A program made the position numbers and the translations under genes. A stretch of DNA of 37,014 nucleotides from Epsilonproteobacteria bacterium UBA6211. GTDB lineage: Bacteria > Campylobacterota > Campylobacteria > Campylobacterales > Arcobacteraceae. Below, piece after piece: positions 26,456 through 34,718 of this stretch. The DNA lies in assembly GCA_002421845.1 (NCBI GenBank), contig DISL01000118.1, forward strand, positions 1 to 37,014, in the 5' to 3' direction. Each line of letters starts with the position of its first letter. The stretch's first letter is position 1. The notes under the pieces are model-generated. The model was given only the letters and a program-made list of their open reading frames with translations. It had not been told where the DNA came from and made no database searches.

Positions 26456-27454
26456 TTATATTAATTCATCTTCAAAATAGTCACGTAAAGCTTTTGTACC
26501 TATTACCTCGTCCCATCTCATAGCACTTATACCTGTTCCAGGTCTTTTGACCGTGATATTATCTTGCGTAAAGACTTCACCGGCTTTTATATTTTGCTTT
26601 GCAACTATACTTTTTCTTGCTATGGCTTTATTTTTAGCTTCACTTGGACTAGCTTTTTTGATACCGTCACCAAGAGCCGACTCAATATTTCTTATGGCAC
26701 TTACCATATCTTTTAAATCTTGCGGATTTAAACTAGCTCTATGGTCAGGGCCTTCCATACTGCAATCTAGTGTAAAATGTTTTTCTATCACACAAGCACC
26801 CAATGCAATGGCTGCGATAGGAACTTCTATACCCAAAGTATGGTCACTATAACCGTATTTCATACCAAAAGCACTTCCTATGGTAACCATCGCCTTTAAA
26901 TTCACATCTTCCATAGGTGTCGGGTATTGGGTTGTCACATGAAGCAACGTAATATCATCCTTTTTTGTACCGGCTGTAGTTAAAATATCAACGGCACTCT
27001 CTATCTCTCCTAAATTTGCCATACCGGTTGAGAGTATAACCTTTTTCTTTAATTGACCTATTTTCCTCAAATACGGTAGATTTGTTATTTCACCGCTTGG
27101 TATTTTAAAAGTATCAAGTCCATAAGAATCAAGTAAATCAACACTATATAAATCAAAAGGTGTCGATAAAAACATAATGTTTTTTTCAGCACAGTATTTG
27201 ATTAATTCTTCGTGCATTTCTTCAGTTAGTTCAAGTTTTCTTACCATATCTAGTTGAGATTCATCTTCACCTGTAGTTTCTATCTGGTACTCTGCTTTTG
27301 GTGCAATTTTTGAGACACCTAAACTAGCTTTAAAGGTTTGAAACTTCACGGCATCGGCTTTTGCCTCTACTGCCACATCAACCAATTTTTTTGCAAGTTC
27401 CAGTGAACCGTTATGATTTACTCCAGCTTCAGCTATAATAAAAACTTTTGACAT
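26456..27454 (-). CDS. legI: Legionaminic acid synthase LegI (NeuB family)
   Basis: A 332 aa NeuB-family synthase from the start MSKVFIIAEAGVNHNG. VKFQTFKA, LSTGMANLGE, LHVTTQYPTP, GYSDHTLG and MEGPDHRASLN are the conserved active-site segments, and the C-terminus is the SAF domain (KRPGTGISAMRWDEVIG). It condenses PEP with 2,4-diacetamido-2,4,6-trideoxymannose. An in-frame ATG three codons earlier sits almost on top of AGGAG, so the later ATG with about ten bases of spacing is preferred. It is shorter and clearly different from the NeuB fusion at 9590. Confidence 0.92.
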   Translation of the reverse strand: MSKVFIIAEAGVNHNGSLELAKKLVDVAVEAKADAVKFQTFKASLGVSKIAPKAEYQIETTGEDESQLDMVRKLELTEEMHEELIKYCAEKNIMFLSTPFDLYSVDLLDSYGLDTFKIPSGEITNLPYLRKIGQLKKKVILSTGMANLGEIESAVDILTTAGTKKDDITLLHVTTQYPTPMEDVNLKAMVTIGSAFGMKYGYSDHTLGIEVPIAAIALGACVIEKHFTLDCSMEGPDHRASLNPQDLKDMVSAIRNIESALGDGIKKASPSEAKNKAIARKSIVAKQNIKAGEVFTQDNITVKRPGTGISAMRWDEVIGTKALRDYFEDELI

Positions 27455-27467
27455 TTGCTTCATTCTC

Positions 27468-28097
27468 CTATAAATTATCACCGATTATCTTAGCAGGATT
27501 TCCAAGTAATATTGAGTTGTTTTTAACCCCTTTATATACTACACTTCCGGCTGATATTTGATTGTTATTACCTATTTTACAAGATGGCAGGAAACTCACC
27601 CTAGAACCACTGTAGTTTAAATCTCCTATTTGTACATTTCCAGTAATATCACAATGAGAGTTAAATGTATTAAAGGAGCCTATTTTGACATCGTGACCTA
27701 TAGTTACATTTATATTGAAGATATTTCCGGTACCGATTTCTATATCAGTGGTCAAAACACTATTTGGGCATATAATATTGCCTTCACCCATTTTTATATT
27801 CCCGCCTATGATTACGCTTGGATGTATAAAATTATAAAAGTTAACACCTCTTGCATATAAACTATCAAAAACTTTTTTACGAATATGTGGATTTGCGATA
27901 GCTACTATTGCATAGTCATTGTCACAAAAGTCATAGTTATCTTCACTTGATATGTAAAATTGTGATAAATTATATCTGCTCAAACTATCACCGTTTTTAT
28001 CCAAAAAACCTTTGAATAATATCCCTTGCACTTGCTTTATCCAATGATATATCTCTCTTGCAAATTCACCGCTACCGCATATCAATATCTCTTTCAA
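27468..28097 (-). CDS. legH: Sugar N-acetyltransferase LegH (PglD family)
   Basis: A 209 aa PglD-type acetyltransferase. Residues 1-95 are the Rossmann-like substrate domain (ILICGSGEFAREIY, FLDKNG, IVAIANPHI), and the rest is a left-handed parallel beta helix of hexapeptide repeats (GNIFNINVTIGHDVKIGS, NNQISAGSVVYKG, LLGNPAKII); the IGHD His is the catalytic base in PglD. It acetylates the C4 amino group formed by LegC. Its N-domain is related in form to extra domains of three proteins at 639-5604. The start overlaps the SDR upstream by four bases (ATGA). Confidence 0.9.
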   Translation of the reverse strand: MKEILICGSGEFAREIYHWIKQVQGILFKGFLDKNGDSLSRYNLSQFYISSEDNYDFCDNDYAIVAIANPHIRKKVFDSLYARGVNFYNFIHPSVIIGGNIKMGEGNIICPNSVLTTDIEIGTGNIFNINVTIGHDVKIGSFNTFNSHCDITGNVQIGDLNYSGSRVSFLPSCKIGNNNQISAGSVVYKGVKNNSILLGNPAKIIGDNL

Positions 28098-28843
28098 ATG
28101 CTTCCTCCGCCGTCAACTACCATACCGGTACCTGTTATCCATCTTGCATCATCAGACAATAAAAACAATATAGGTTTTACCACGTCATCCACTTCACCTA
28201 CACCAAGAGGATAAGCCTCTTCCATCATATTGATAAACTCATCGTTATAAACATCTTTATGCTTATCTATCATCTCTGTTTTTACAAATCCTGGAAGAAG
28301 TGCATTTATTCTTATATTTGATTTTGCTATTTCAGGAGCTAGTGACTTGACTGCAGAATTTACAGCACCTTTGGATGCACTATACGTACTAAGGCTAGGA
28401 TAACCTCTCAAAGATGCTACCGATGATACCCATACGATAGAACAATCTTGACTTACGTTTGCTCTTTTATCGCAAAATCCTTTGATGAGTTGCATCCCGG
28501 AGAAATAGTTGATTTCAAAAAGGTTTTTACTTTTTTCCAAACTATTTGCATTTAAAGGGAGTATTTCAAGCACCCCTGCACACAAAACCATGCCCTTTAA
28601 TTTACCGTATTGTTTTGCTATTTGTAATACAGATTTATCTAAATCATCGCTTATCGATAAATCTTTTTCTTCAAAATAAAGATTTTCAGGCAATAGGGCA
28701 ACTTCTTTTACGGCATTAAATTTATCAATACTTTTCCCCATTACTACTACGCTAGCACCTAGTTTATTAAGCTCTAGCACTACACCTTTACCGATGCCTG
28801 ATGTTCCACCGGTAATAAGAAAAATATCACTTTTTGCGTACAT
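28094..28843 (-). CDS. SDR oxidoreductase linked to acyl cassette
   Basis: A 249 aa short-chain dehydrogenase/reductase. It shows ITGGTSGIGKGV (residues 10-21), LCAGVL in place of NNAG, WVSSVASLRGYPSLSTYSASKGA with the catalytic Ser, Tyr and Lys, and WITGTGMVVDGGG at the end. It looks like a FabG-type 3-oxoacyl reductase but is diverged from the SDR at 31520. It lies four bases after the ACP gene and overlaps legH, so it links the acyl cassette with the legionaminic acid genes. Either a beta-keto reduction of a short acyl chain on ACP or a sugar oxidoreductase role would fit. Confidence 0.8.
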   Translation of the reverse strand: MYAKSDIFLITGGTSGIGKGVVLELNKLGASVVVMGKSIDKFNAVKEVALLPENLYFEEKDLSISDDLDKSVLQIAKQYGKLKGMVLCAGVLEILPLNANSLEKSKNLFEINYFSGMQLIKGFCDKRANVSQDCSIVWVSSVASLRGYPSLSTYSASKGAVNSAVKSLAPEIAKSNIRINALLPGFVKTEMIDKHKDVYNDEFINMMEEAYPLGVGEVDDVVKPILFLLSDDARWITGTGMVVDGGGSI

Positions 28844-28847
28844 GTTT

Positions 28848-29078
28848 TTAGTCTTCTAGTTTATCTGCAACAAGATTTATCAAGTCAGACACTTTTTTAC
28901 AGTTTTTTATCTCATTTGATTTTAAAACCACTGAAAAAAGCTCGTCATACAATGAAACAGTAGAGATTATCGCCAAAGAATCCCACTCTTCTATACTATC
29001 TAGTTCCATATCTTCACTTAGTGCTTCATCTCTTTGAAGCATATCTTGTATTTCGTTTAGCAGTTCTTCTTTTTTCAT
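28848..29078 (-). CDS. Acyl carrier protein 1
   Basis: A 76 aa acyl carrier protein. EEWDSLAII carries the attachment Ser (S34) for 4'-phosphopantetheine in the DSL motif, with an acidic helix after it. It is too diverged to be the housekeeping AcpP, whose gene would sit among fatty acid genes. Three bases separate it from the KAS III-like gene. It should hold the acyl group made or loaded by the ligase and the KAS-like enzyme; C. jejuni flagellin-glycan loci also carry extra ACP genes. Confidence 0.87.
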   Translation of the reverse strand: MKKEELLNEIQDMLQRDEALSEDMELDSIEEWDSLAIISTVSLYDELFSVVLKSNEIKNCKKVSDLINLVADKLED

Positions 29079-29081
29079 TTT

Positions 29082-30167
29082 CTACTCCTCTTCATCGTAA
29101 AATATAACTTCCGAACAATATATCTTATCAAATTCCAATTTACAAGTTGCCCATGATAAACCAACCCCGAACCCTGATAATACAACATTTAATTTTTTTG
29201 AAGAAACTTCTTCATTTAGGGCATCACAAATAGTACAAGGAATCGACGCACTACTTTGGTTACCGTATTTACCCGTAGTTTCACTAGGAGCTTTTTCTAG
29301 CGGGAATTTCAATCTTCTTGCGATATTAGATATTATATATTTATTTGCTTGGTGAAACACTATATAATCTATCTCTTCTTCGGTTGAATTTGAGATCTCC
29401 AAAATCTCTTTTATTGCCACAGGTTCGGTCATAATAGAAAAATTAAAAACCTCTGCACCGTCCATATACAAGTTTTCCAAAGTCCTTTTATCGGAAACTT
29501 CATCAAAAATCCTATCATCATTAATTTCTCGTTTTGACGGTACCCTAAAAGCACCTTTTGGCTGTATTATAGTATCAAACTTTTTACCGTTTGAATGTAT
29601 CGTAAAATACGAATTTGTATCCGTACTAGATTTTTGGATAAGTGTTGCACTTGCACCGTCTCCAAAAATGGTAGCCACATTTGAATCAGCCTGATTAACA
29701 ACTTTACTTAGAGTATCACCGGATAGTAACAAAACATTTTCACAGCTATTTGTTTGTACCATCATAAATCCAAGCCACAATCCATAAACATAACCGCTAC
29801 ACCCTTGGTTTACATCAAATGTTGCACAATTTTGTCCCAAATCAAGCCTACCGTGTAAATAAGCAGATGTTGACGGTTGAAAATAATCAGGCGTTTGGGT
29901 AACTGTTATTATAGCATCTATAGTATTTCTATCTATTTGCATACCGTCAAGTAATTTATTTGCAGCCAATTCACATAAATCAGCAGTTGTTGAGTTCCCT
30001 TTTAAGATATGCCTTTTATTTAGACCTATGCTTTTTTTGATTCTTTCTATCTGTTTAATATCACCGTTGTATAAGGTATCTACCTCATCATCTATAAGTC
30101 TGAAATTACTCGGTACGACAGTGACTATCCCTGATATTTTTGCTTGATTGAAAATAGCCTTAGGCAT
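29082..30167 (-). CDS. KAS III / FabH-like ketoacyl synthase
   Basis: A 361 aa thiolase-fold enzyme of the FabH type. The full Cys-His-Asn triad is visible: C123 in NQGCSGYVYG, H272 in FHQANKYI and N303 in KYGNQSSAS. It could condense a short acyl-CoA with malonyl-ACP, or act as an acyl transferase, as some KAS III homologues of secondary metabolism do. It lies between an ACP and an AMP-forming ligase. C. jejuni has a fabH2 gene in its flagellin-glycosylation locus, so the context is known, though its chemistry is not. The start overlaps the ligase stop by eight bases. Confidence 0.87.
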   Translation of the reverse strand: MPKAIFNQAKISGIVTVVPSNFRLIDDEVDTLYNGDIKQIERIKKSIGLNKRHILKGNSTTADLCELAANKLLDGMQIDRNTIDAIITVTQTPDYFQPSTSAYLHGRLDLGQNCATFDVNQGCSGYVYGLWLGFMMVQTNSCENVLLLSGDTLSKVVNQADSNVATIFGDGASATLIQKSSTDTNSYFTIHSNGKKFDTIIQPKGAFRVPSKREINDDRIFDEVSDKRTLENLYMDGAEVFNFSIMTEPVAIKEILEISNSTEEEIDYIVFHQANKYIISNIARRLKFPLEKAPSETTGKYGNQSSASIPCTICDALNEEVSSKKLNVVLSGFGVGLSWATCKLEFDKIYCSEVIFYDEEE

Positions 30168-31518
30168 GGTTACCCCTTATTTTTTTAAATCTCTCACCGA
30201 AGTTTGTATGCTCTACAACATTTACCTTAGTAGGTATTTTATAACTATCTAGTTTGTCTTTACAATAAATCCTCAAAACTTTTTTTATCGAATCCCTATC
30301 CACATCACTTTTTAAAACCACATCTACCGCCACGGTTTGCCCTGTTATAGCATTTCTTTCCCCATACACCATACAATCAAGAATTTGTGGCATTTGTAAA
30401 ATTACCGATTCTACATCACAAGGTAGGACTTTCTCTCCTCCTACGTTTATGACCTCTTTGGCTCTCCCTATTATCTTGAGGTAACCGTCATTATCTACCT
30501 CTACCAAATCACCTGTTTTAAACCACCCATCATCACTAAAACTCTCCATAGAAGCATTTAGATACCCCAAAACTTGAGTTTTACTTTTTAGCCAAAGTTC
30601 ATTATCCACTATCTTATAATCTAAATCCGTAGAATCTATTTTCATAAACGTAGAATTAGATGATTTTGAGCTTGTTGAGGCAATTCCCGTCTCACTTGTT
30701 CCGAATGTTTGTAAAAGCTTTGCCTTAGGAAAAGCCTCTTTTAGACGCTCCAATAGAGACAAAGGCATAGCCTCCGTACCGTATGTAATCATCCTTAGTG
30801 AACTCATATCATATTTTGTATGGGAGTTAGACATTAAAATCAAATTTAAAAACGTTGGAGATGACGGCAAAATAGATATTTTATATTTTTCAATCAAAGA
30901 ACAAATCTCATCTACTTCTCTACTATTTGGGATTATCATCGTAGAACCGATAGATAGTATGTTAAATAAAGTATTCAACCCACCTATATGGTCAAACATC
31001 AAAAACAACAACATATTCATAGATTTCTTTTTTTTGTCTTTATAAGTATTTATAAGATTATCCAAATCATGAATCATAGCCTTTGGTTTTCCCGTACTTC
31101 CGCTTGAAAAAAGTATCAATCCGCTATGTGAAATATCTTGTAGTTTTATAATCATCTCATGTTTATTAGTCATCTCATTGTGAATGATATTTAAAACACC
31201 GTTTTCAATATAAACTACTTTATCACAATAAGCAGTTGCTATCTTCTCATCTATGGAAGCTTGAACTTTGGAAGATATAGGCACGATGATATTTTTATTT
31301 TCGGTAAGTGCAAGTAGCAAAGCGATACTCTCAAATGAATAATCGGATACTATGGCTACCACATCACCTTTTTGTATTTTATTTGTTTGTAGTAAAGCTT
31401 TTAATTCAAGGATTTTATCATACAGGTTTTTATATGAGTAAACTTTATCATCGGTTATAATAGCATTATTGTCCCCTATTTGGACAAAACTATCAATAAG
31501 CCAATGGGTTTGTTCCAT
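30160..31518 (-). CDS. AMP-forming acyl/amino acid ligase
   Basis: A 452 aa ANL-superfamily adenylating enzyme. The P-loop motif is LFSSGSTGKPKAM near residue 133, LQTFGTSETG is the A5 motif, DDGWFKTGDLVEVDNDGYLKI and GRAKEVINVGGEKV are A7 and A8, and GERFKKIRG at the end carries the catalytic Lys region of A10. It should activate a carboxylic acid as an adenylate and load it on an ACP or CoA. C. jejuni has an amino-acid-activating enzyme at the equivalent place (Cj1307). The substrate cannot be read here. An A8 run at 31028-31035 within the gene is a weak slippage candidate. Confidence 0.87.
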   Translation of the reverse strand: MEQTHWLIDSFVQIGDNNAIITDDKVYSYKNLYDKILELKALLQTNKIQKGDVVAIVSDYSFESIALLLALTENKNIIVPISSKVQASIDEKIATAYCDKVVYIENGVLNIIHNEMTNKHEMIIKLQDISHSGLILFSSGSTGKPKAMIHDLDNLINTYKDKKKKSMNMLLFLMFDHIGGLNTLFNILSIGSTMIIPNSREVDEICSLIEKYKISILPSSPTFLNLILMSNSHTKYDMSSLRMITYGTEAMPLSLLERLKEAFPKAKLLQTFGTSETGIASTSSKSSNSTFMKIDSTDLDYKIVDNELWLKSKTQVLGYLNASMESFSDDGWFKTGDLVEVDNDGYLKIIGRAKEVINVGGEKVLPCDVESVILQMPQILDCMVYGERNAITGQTVAVDVVLKSDVDRDSIKKVLRIYCKDKLDSYKIPTKVNVVEHTNFGERFKKIRGNHA

Positions 31519-31519
31519 A

Positions 31520-32218
31520 TTATACTCCGCCTAGATAAATTATTTGCCCCGTGATAAAATCACTTTTTTTGCTAATAAAAAAATCTATGACATTTTTTAT
31601 ATCGTCTATTTCACCGAATCTTTTAATAGCTTGTTTTTGCAATAATTCATCGATTTTATTTTGAGGAACGGCTTTAATCAAATCCGTTTTAACGGGAGTA
31701 GGACCTATAGCGTTTATCGTTATCCCAAAAGATGAAAGTTCTTTTGCGGTTGTTTTAGTAAAACTCTCTATTGCGGATTTACTTGCTGCATATATAGCCT
31801 CACCTTCAAGATAAAGGGGACTTGCTACCGTAGTAAAGTTTACGATCTTCCCAAAATTTGCTTTCATCATAACCTTTGACACTTCCCTCGTCAATAAAAA
31901 AGTACCGAAGAAATTTGTAGCGAATATATTTTGCACACTCCCAAAAGAGGTCGTTATAATATGATTCATAGATGCAATTCCCGCATTATTGATAAGTACA
32001 TCTATTTTGCCGTAATCTTGTTTGATTTTTCTTACTACACTAATAACACTTTTTTCATCGGTTATATCAAGTATGCAATGTTTATAAGAATCGCTTTGTA
32101 TGGAGCTTTCACTTCTGCTACACCCTATGACGAAATGCCCTAAGGATATATAATACAATGCCAACTCTCTACCTATACCTTTTGAAGTACCTGTTATTAG
32201 TATATTATATCTGTCCAT
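31520..32218 (-). CDS. FabG-like SDR
   Basis: A 232 aa short-chain dehydrogenase/reductase resembling FabG: ITGTSKGIGRELA (residues 8-20), NNAGIASM, YAASKSAIESFTK as the catalytic Tyr/Lys, and FITGQIIYLGGV at the end. The upstream catalytic Ser position is within VASPLYLE and is less typical. It probably reduces a beta-keto group of an ACP-bound acyl chain. The start overlaps the ACP stop (TAATG). It is short for the family but complete. Confidence 0.82.
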   Translation of the reverse strand: MDRYNILITGTSKGIGRELALYYISLGHFVIGCSRSESSIQSDSYKHCILDITDEKSVISVVRKIKQDYGKIDVLINNAGIASMNHIITTSFGSVQNIFATNFFGTFLLTREVSKVMMKANFGKIVNFTTVASPLYLEGEAIYAASKSAIESFTKTTAKELSSFGITINAIGPTPVKTDLIKAVPQNKIDELLQKQAIKRFGEIDDIKNVIDFFISKKSDFITGQIIYLGGV

Positions 32219-32508
32219 TATTCTTCCAAAAGTTTTTGAATATACAAACTCAAAGTTTCTATATTTCTAAACGGTGAAGTTCTTTGGCTCATAGCTTTTT
32301 CATCTGCTAAAACTATATCATGTCCTAATTCTTTAGAAATCTTATCTTCAACATCCGTGATAAAAGATACCAATGCCAAGCTATCTAAAGCACCATTGTT
32401 GCCAAATATCTTTGTCTCTTTTGTTATATTATTTAGATTCTCGTTTTCTAGTTCTTCATTTAACTCTACTAAACAACTAATAAGGATTTTTTCTATTTTA
32501 TCAAGCAT
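32218..32508 (-). CDS. Acyl carrier protein 2
   Basis: A 96 aa acyl carrier protein and the first gene of the long minus-strand run. GALDSLALVSFI carries the phosphopantetheine Ser (S43). It is not closely similar to the ACP at 28848: it has a longer N-terminal helix and a basic C-terminal region. A strong AAGGAG lies six bases before the ATG. It may serve as the primary carrier loaded by the ligase at 30160, with the second ACP used after the KAS-like step; this is inference. Confidence 0.85.
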   Translation of the reverse strand: MLDKIEKILISCLVELNEELENENLNNITKETKIFGNNGALDSLALVSFITDVEDKISKELGHDIVLADEKAMSQRTSPFRNIETLSLYIQKLLEE

Positions 32509-32616
32509 TTATGACTCCTTAATATATGAAAATAGTTTACATAATTTTTGATAATATTAACCTTAATAAGGCACTTAGAAGTCAATTATTATTGTTTCAG
32601 TAGAGTTTGCAAATTA

Positions 32617-32628
32617 TTTTGATAAAAT
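32617..32628 (+). promoter_or_regulatory. Candidate extended -10 promoter for maf1
   Basis: TTTTGATAAAAT matches the Campylobacterota sigma-70 form TTTTGnTATAAT with one change, about 30 bases before the ATG of maf1. This region (32509-32657) must also hold the start of the minus-strand run; AAGGAG precedes that ACP gene, but I found no clear -10 box for it. Confidence 0.5.
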
Positions 32629-32657
32629 TTACTACTAATACTAAAAAGAGAGAATAT

Positions 32658-34718
32658 ATGACTGCCGAAGAACAAAATTTATATAATGCACTAATAACTA
32701 CTTTTAACGGTAATTTGAGATTTTTATCACAATATGACTATCCGTTGTTTGAGAGGGTTAATATGTTGTCAGATGCCATCAATAGCGGTGCTTATAATGA
32801 AAGATATTTTCTTGAATTTATAAAAGAAAACGGTGATTTCGATATTTTTGATTCAAACACACAAACATATATTTACGATAGAAAACCAAAACAGTGGAAC
32901 AATAAACTAGTAGTAAATACAAATTTGGATTTGAAAGGTGCTTTAACATTTTTAAATCCTGTCCCTTATAACCAATACAACGTTGATTTAAGTGAAAAAG
33001 ATTTACATCTAACCCAAAAGTTTGAAATCAGAACAATGACTGATATTCAAAATTTCAAGATGATTTTAAATCCAGATTTATCCAATAACAATAAAAAAAT
33101 CAAATCATTTAATAAATTTGTATTTTTAGGTACTCTTTTGGGACGACATATACCTAAAATCCTAAAAAAACTAAATTTCAAGAACACTTTTGTCTGTGAA
33201 CATAATTTAGAAATATTTAGACTCTCTTTATTTGTATGTGATTACTCACTACTTGCTAGAGAGGGCAGAAGTGTAGTCTTTTCTATTATGGACGATGAAA
33301 ATATTTTCATGGATAAGTTTAGAATATTCTTTCAAAATGATATCACGCACAACTTGTTTTTCAAATATGTAAGTACCGATTACAACGTAAAAGATTATCT
33401 TGATTTACTAGTTTCTTCAGTTACGTCAAGAGACCCTTTTGTATTTAATTACAATCTTATCCTCTCAAATATGATAAAAAACTCCTTATCCAAAATAAAA
33501 CATTACAAAACCATAAGACTATCCCAAAATCTCAAAGAGAGTATTTTGGGTGACTTGCCGGTTTTATTTTTGGGTGCCGGACCCTCTTTGGGTAAAAATA
33601 TAAAATGGGTACAAAAGAATCAAGATAAATTTATTATCGTTGCTATGGGTGCTACTCTCAAAAGACTCTCTATCCAAGGGATAAAACCTGATATTATAAC
33701 CTCCCTTGACCCCGCTAAAAATGCGATTTTACAACAATTCAACGTTGAAGAGAGTATTTATTCTGAAGCTATCAAACTGGTAGCCACAAATACCGATGAT
33801 TTAGTACTAGATAAATTATCAAAGGGAAACTCGAGATTATTTTTATTTGAGATTTTCAAATCATTTTATCCAAATTGCATAGGATTAAGCGGTCTTAGTA
33901 TAGGTGAAGTAACAATGTCTCTTTTATTGCTACTAAATGCCAAACAAATATTTTTACTAGGTACGGACTTGGCTTTTGAACAATCATCAGGCGATACCCA
34001 TGATGAACACTCGGCAAGTATAGGGAAGAGAACATTTAATTTAGATGAACAACACTTACTAAATACTTCACTGGATAAAACAAATAGATACTCTTTTAAA
34101 GATGATGTTGTGATAACAAAAGGGAATTTAAAACCTTATGTCAAAACTTCAAGAGTATTTTATGCATCTTTAAATGAGTACAATTCCTTTATAAGTTTAT
34201 ACAAAAAACCTGAACAAACCATATACAATCTATGTGAAGACGGTGCATTTATAGAAAATACGATCCCTCTATCAATCAATGATTTTAAAATTCAATTTAC
34301 TTCAATAGATAAAAATGCATTAAGAGTAAATATTGATAATAACCTAAACAATATGTGTTCTATAGATAACAGTGAAACAAAATTTGATAAAATACATCTT
34401 GAAATAGCCGCAGTTGATTATATCTTACACAATATAGGTGACTTTGAATCTATAAAAATCGAGAAATATGACCTCTTAGACCAATTTGCTTCAAATATTA
34501 TGTATGATTTGATAAAGTTGGTAGGGAATGATAGTTTCTTGCCTGAATTATATTTGAATTATTATAATATCATTAACAACTATATAGCATTTACCTTTAA
34601 CGATAAGGATATTAAACAAGAATCAAAACTTATTAAAGATGTGCAATACAAATGGTGTTTACTCACAAAACACCTATTTGAAGAGTACAAAAAATATCTA
34701 CAAGAATTTATTTCATAA
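32658..34718 (+). CDS. maf1: Motility accessory factor (Maf) flagellin glycosyltransferase 1
   Basis: A 686 aa Maf protein with the DUF115 (6-hydroxymethylpterin pyrophosphokinase MptE-like) domain: VLFLGAGPSLGKNIKWVQ near 307 and IVAMGATLKRLSIQGIKPDIITSLDP, and FLLGTDLAF further on. In Campylobacter and Helicobacter such proteins add nonulosonic acids to flagellin before export. N-terminal and C-terminal parts are Maf-specific. The start is placed at ATG 32658; the in-frame TTG at 32607 is more likely part of the promoter. Transcribed away from the acyl cassette, it converges on the second maf and overlaps its 3' end by 11 bases. Confidence 0.9.
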   Translation: MTAEEQNLYNALITTFNGNLRFLSQYDYPLFERVNMLSDAINSGAYNERYFLEFIKENGDFDIFDSNTQTYIYDRKPKQWNNKLVVNTNLDLKGALTFLNPVPYNQYNVDLSEKDLHLTQKFEIRTMTDIQNFKMILNPDLSNNNKKIKSFNKFVFLGTLLGRHIPKILKKLNFKNTFVCEHNLEIFRLSLFVCDYSLLAREGRSVVFSIMDDENIFMDKFRIFFQNDITHNLFFKYVSTDYNVKDYLDLLVSSVTSRDPFVFNYNLILSNMIKNSLSKIKHYKTIRLSQNLKESILGDLPVLFLGAGPSLGKNIKWVQKNQDKFIIVAMGATLKRLSIQGIKPDIITSLDPAKNAILQQFNVEESIYSEAIKLVATNTDDLVLDKLSKGNSRLFLFEIFKSFYPNCIGLSGLSIGEVTMSLLLLLNAKQIFLLGTDLAFEQSSGDTHDEHSASIGKRTFNLDEQHLLNTSLDKTNRYSFKDDVVITKGNLKPYVKTSRVFYASLNEYNSFISLYKKPEQTIYNLCEDGAFIENTIPLSINDFKIQFTSIDKNALRVNIDNNLNNMCSIDNSETKFDKIHLEIAAVDYILHNIGDFESIKIEKYDLLDQFASNIMYDLIKLVGNDSFLPELYLNYYNIINNYIAFTFNDKDIKQESKLIKDVQYKWCLLTKHLFEEYKKYLQEFIS

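Noticed and set aside
31028..31035. A8 run in the ligase gene as phase-variation tract
   Set aside because: Runs this short are common in this AT-rich DNA, and no poly-G tract of the Campylobacter type was seen anywhere in the window.
32607..32657. In-frame TTG extension of maf1 by 17 codons
   Set aside because: It would begin upstream of a likely promoter (TTTTGATAAAAT) and gives a non-Maf N-terminus; ATG at 32658 matches the second Maf better.
32509..32657. Sigma-54 promoter from GGCAC in the divergent region
   Set aside because: No TTGC element stands at the right distance.
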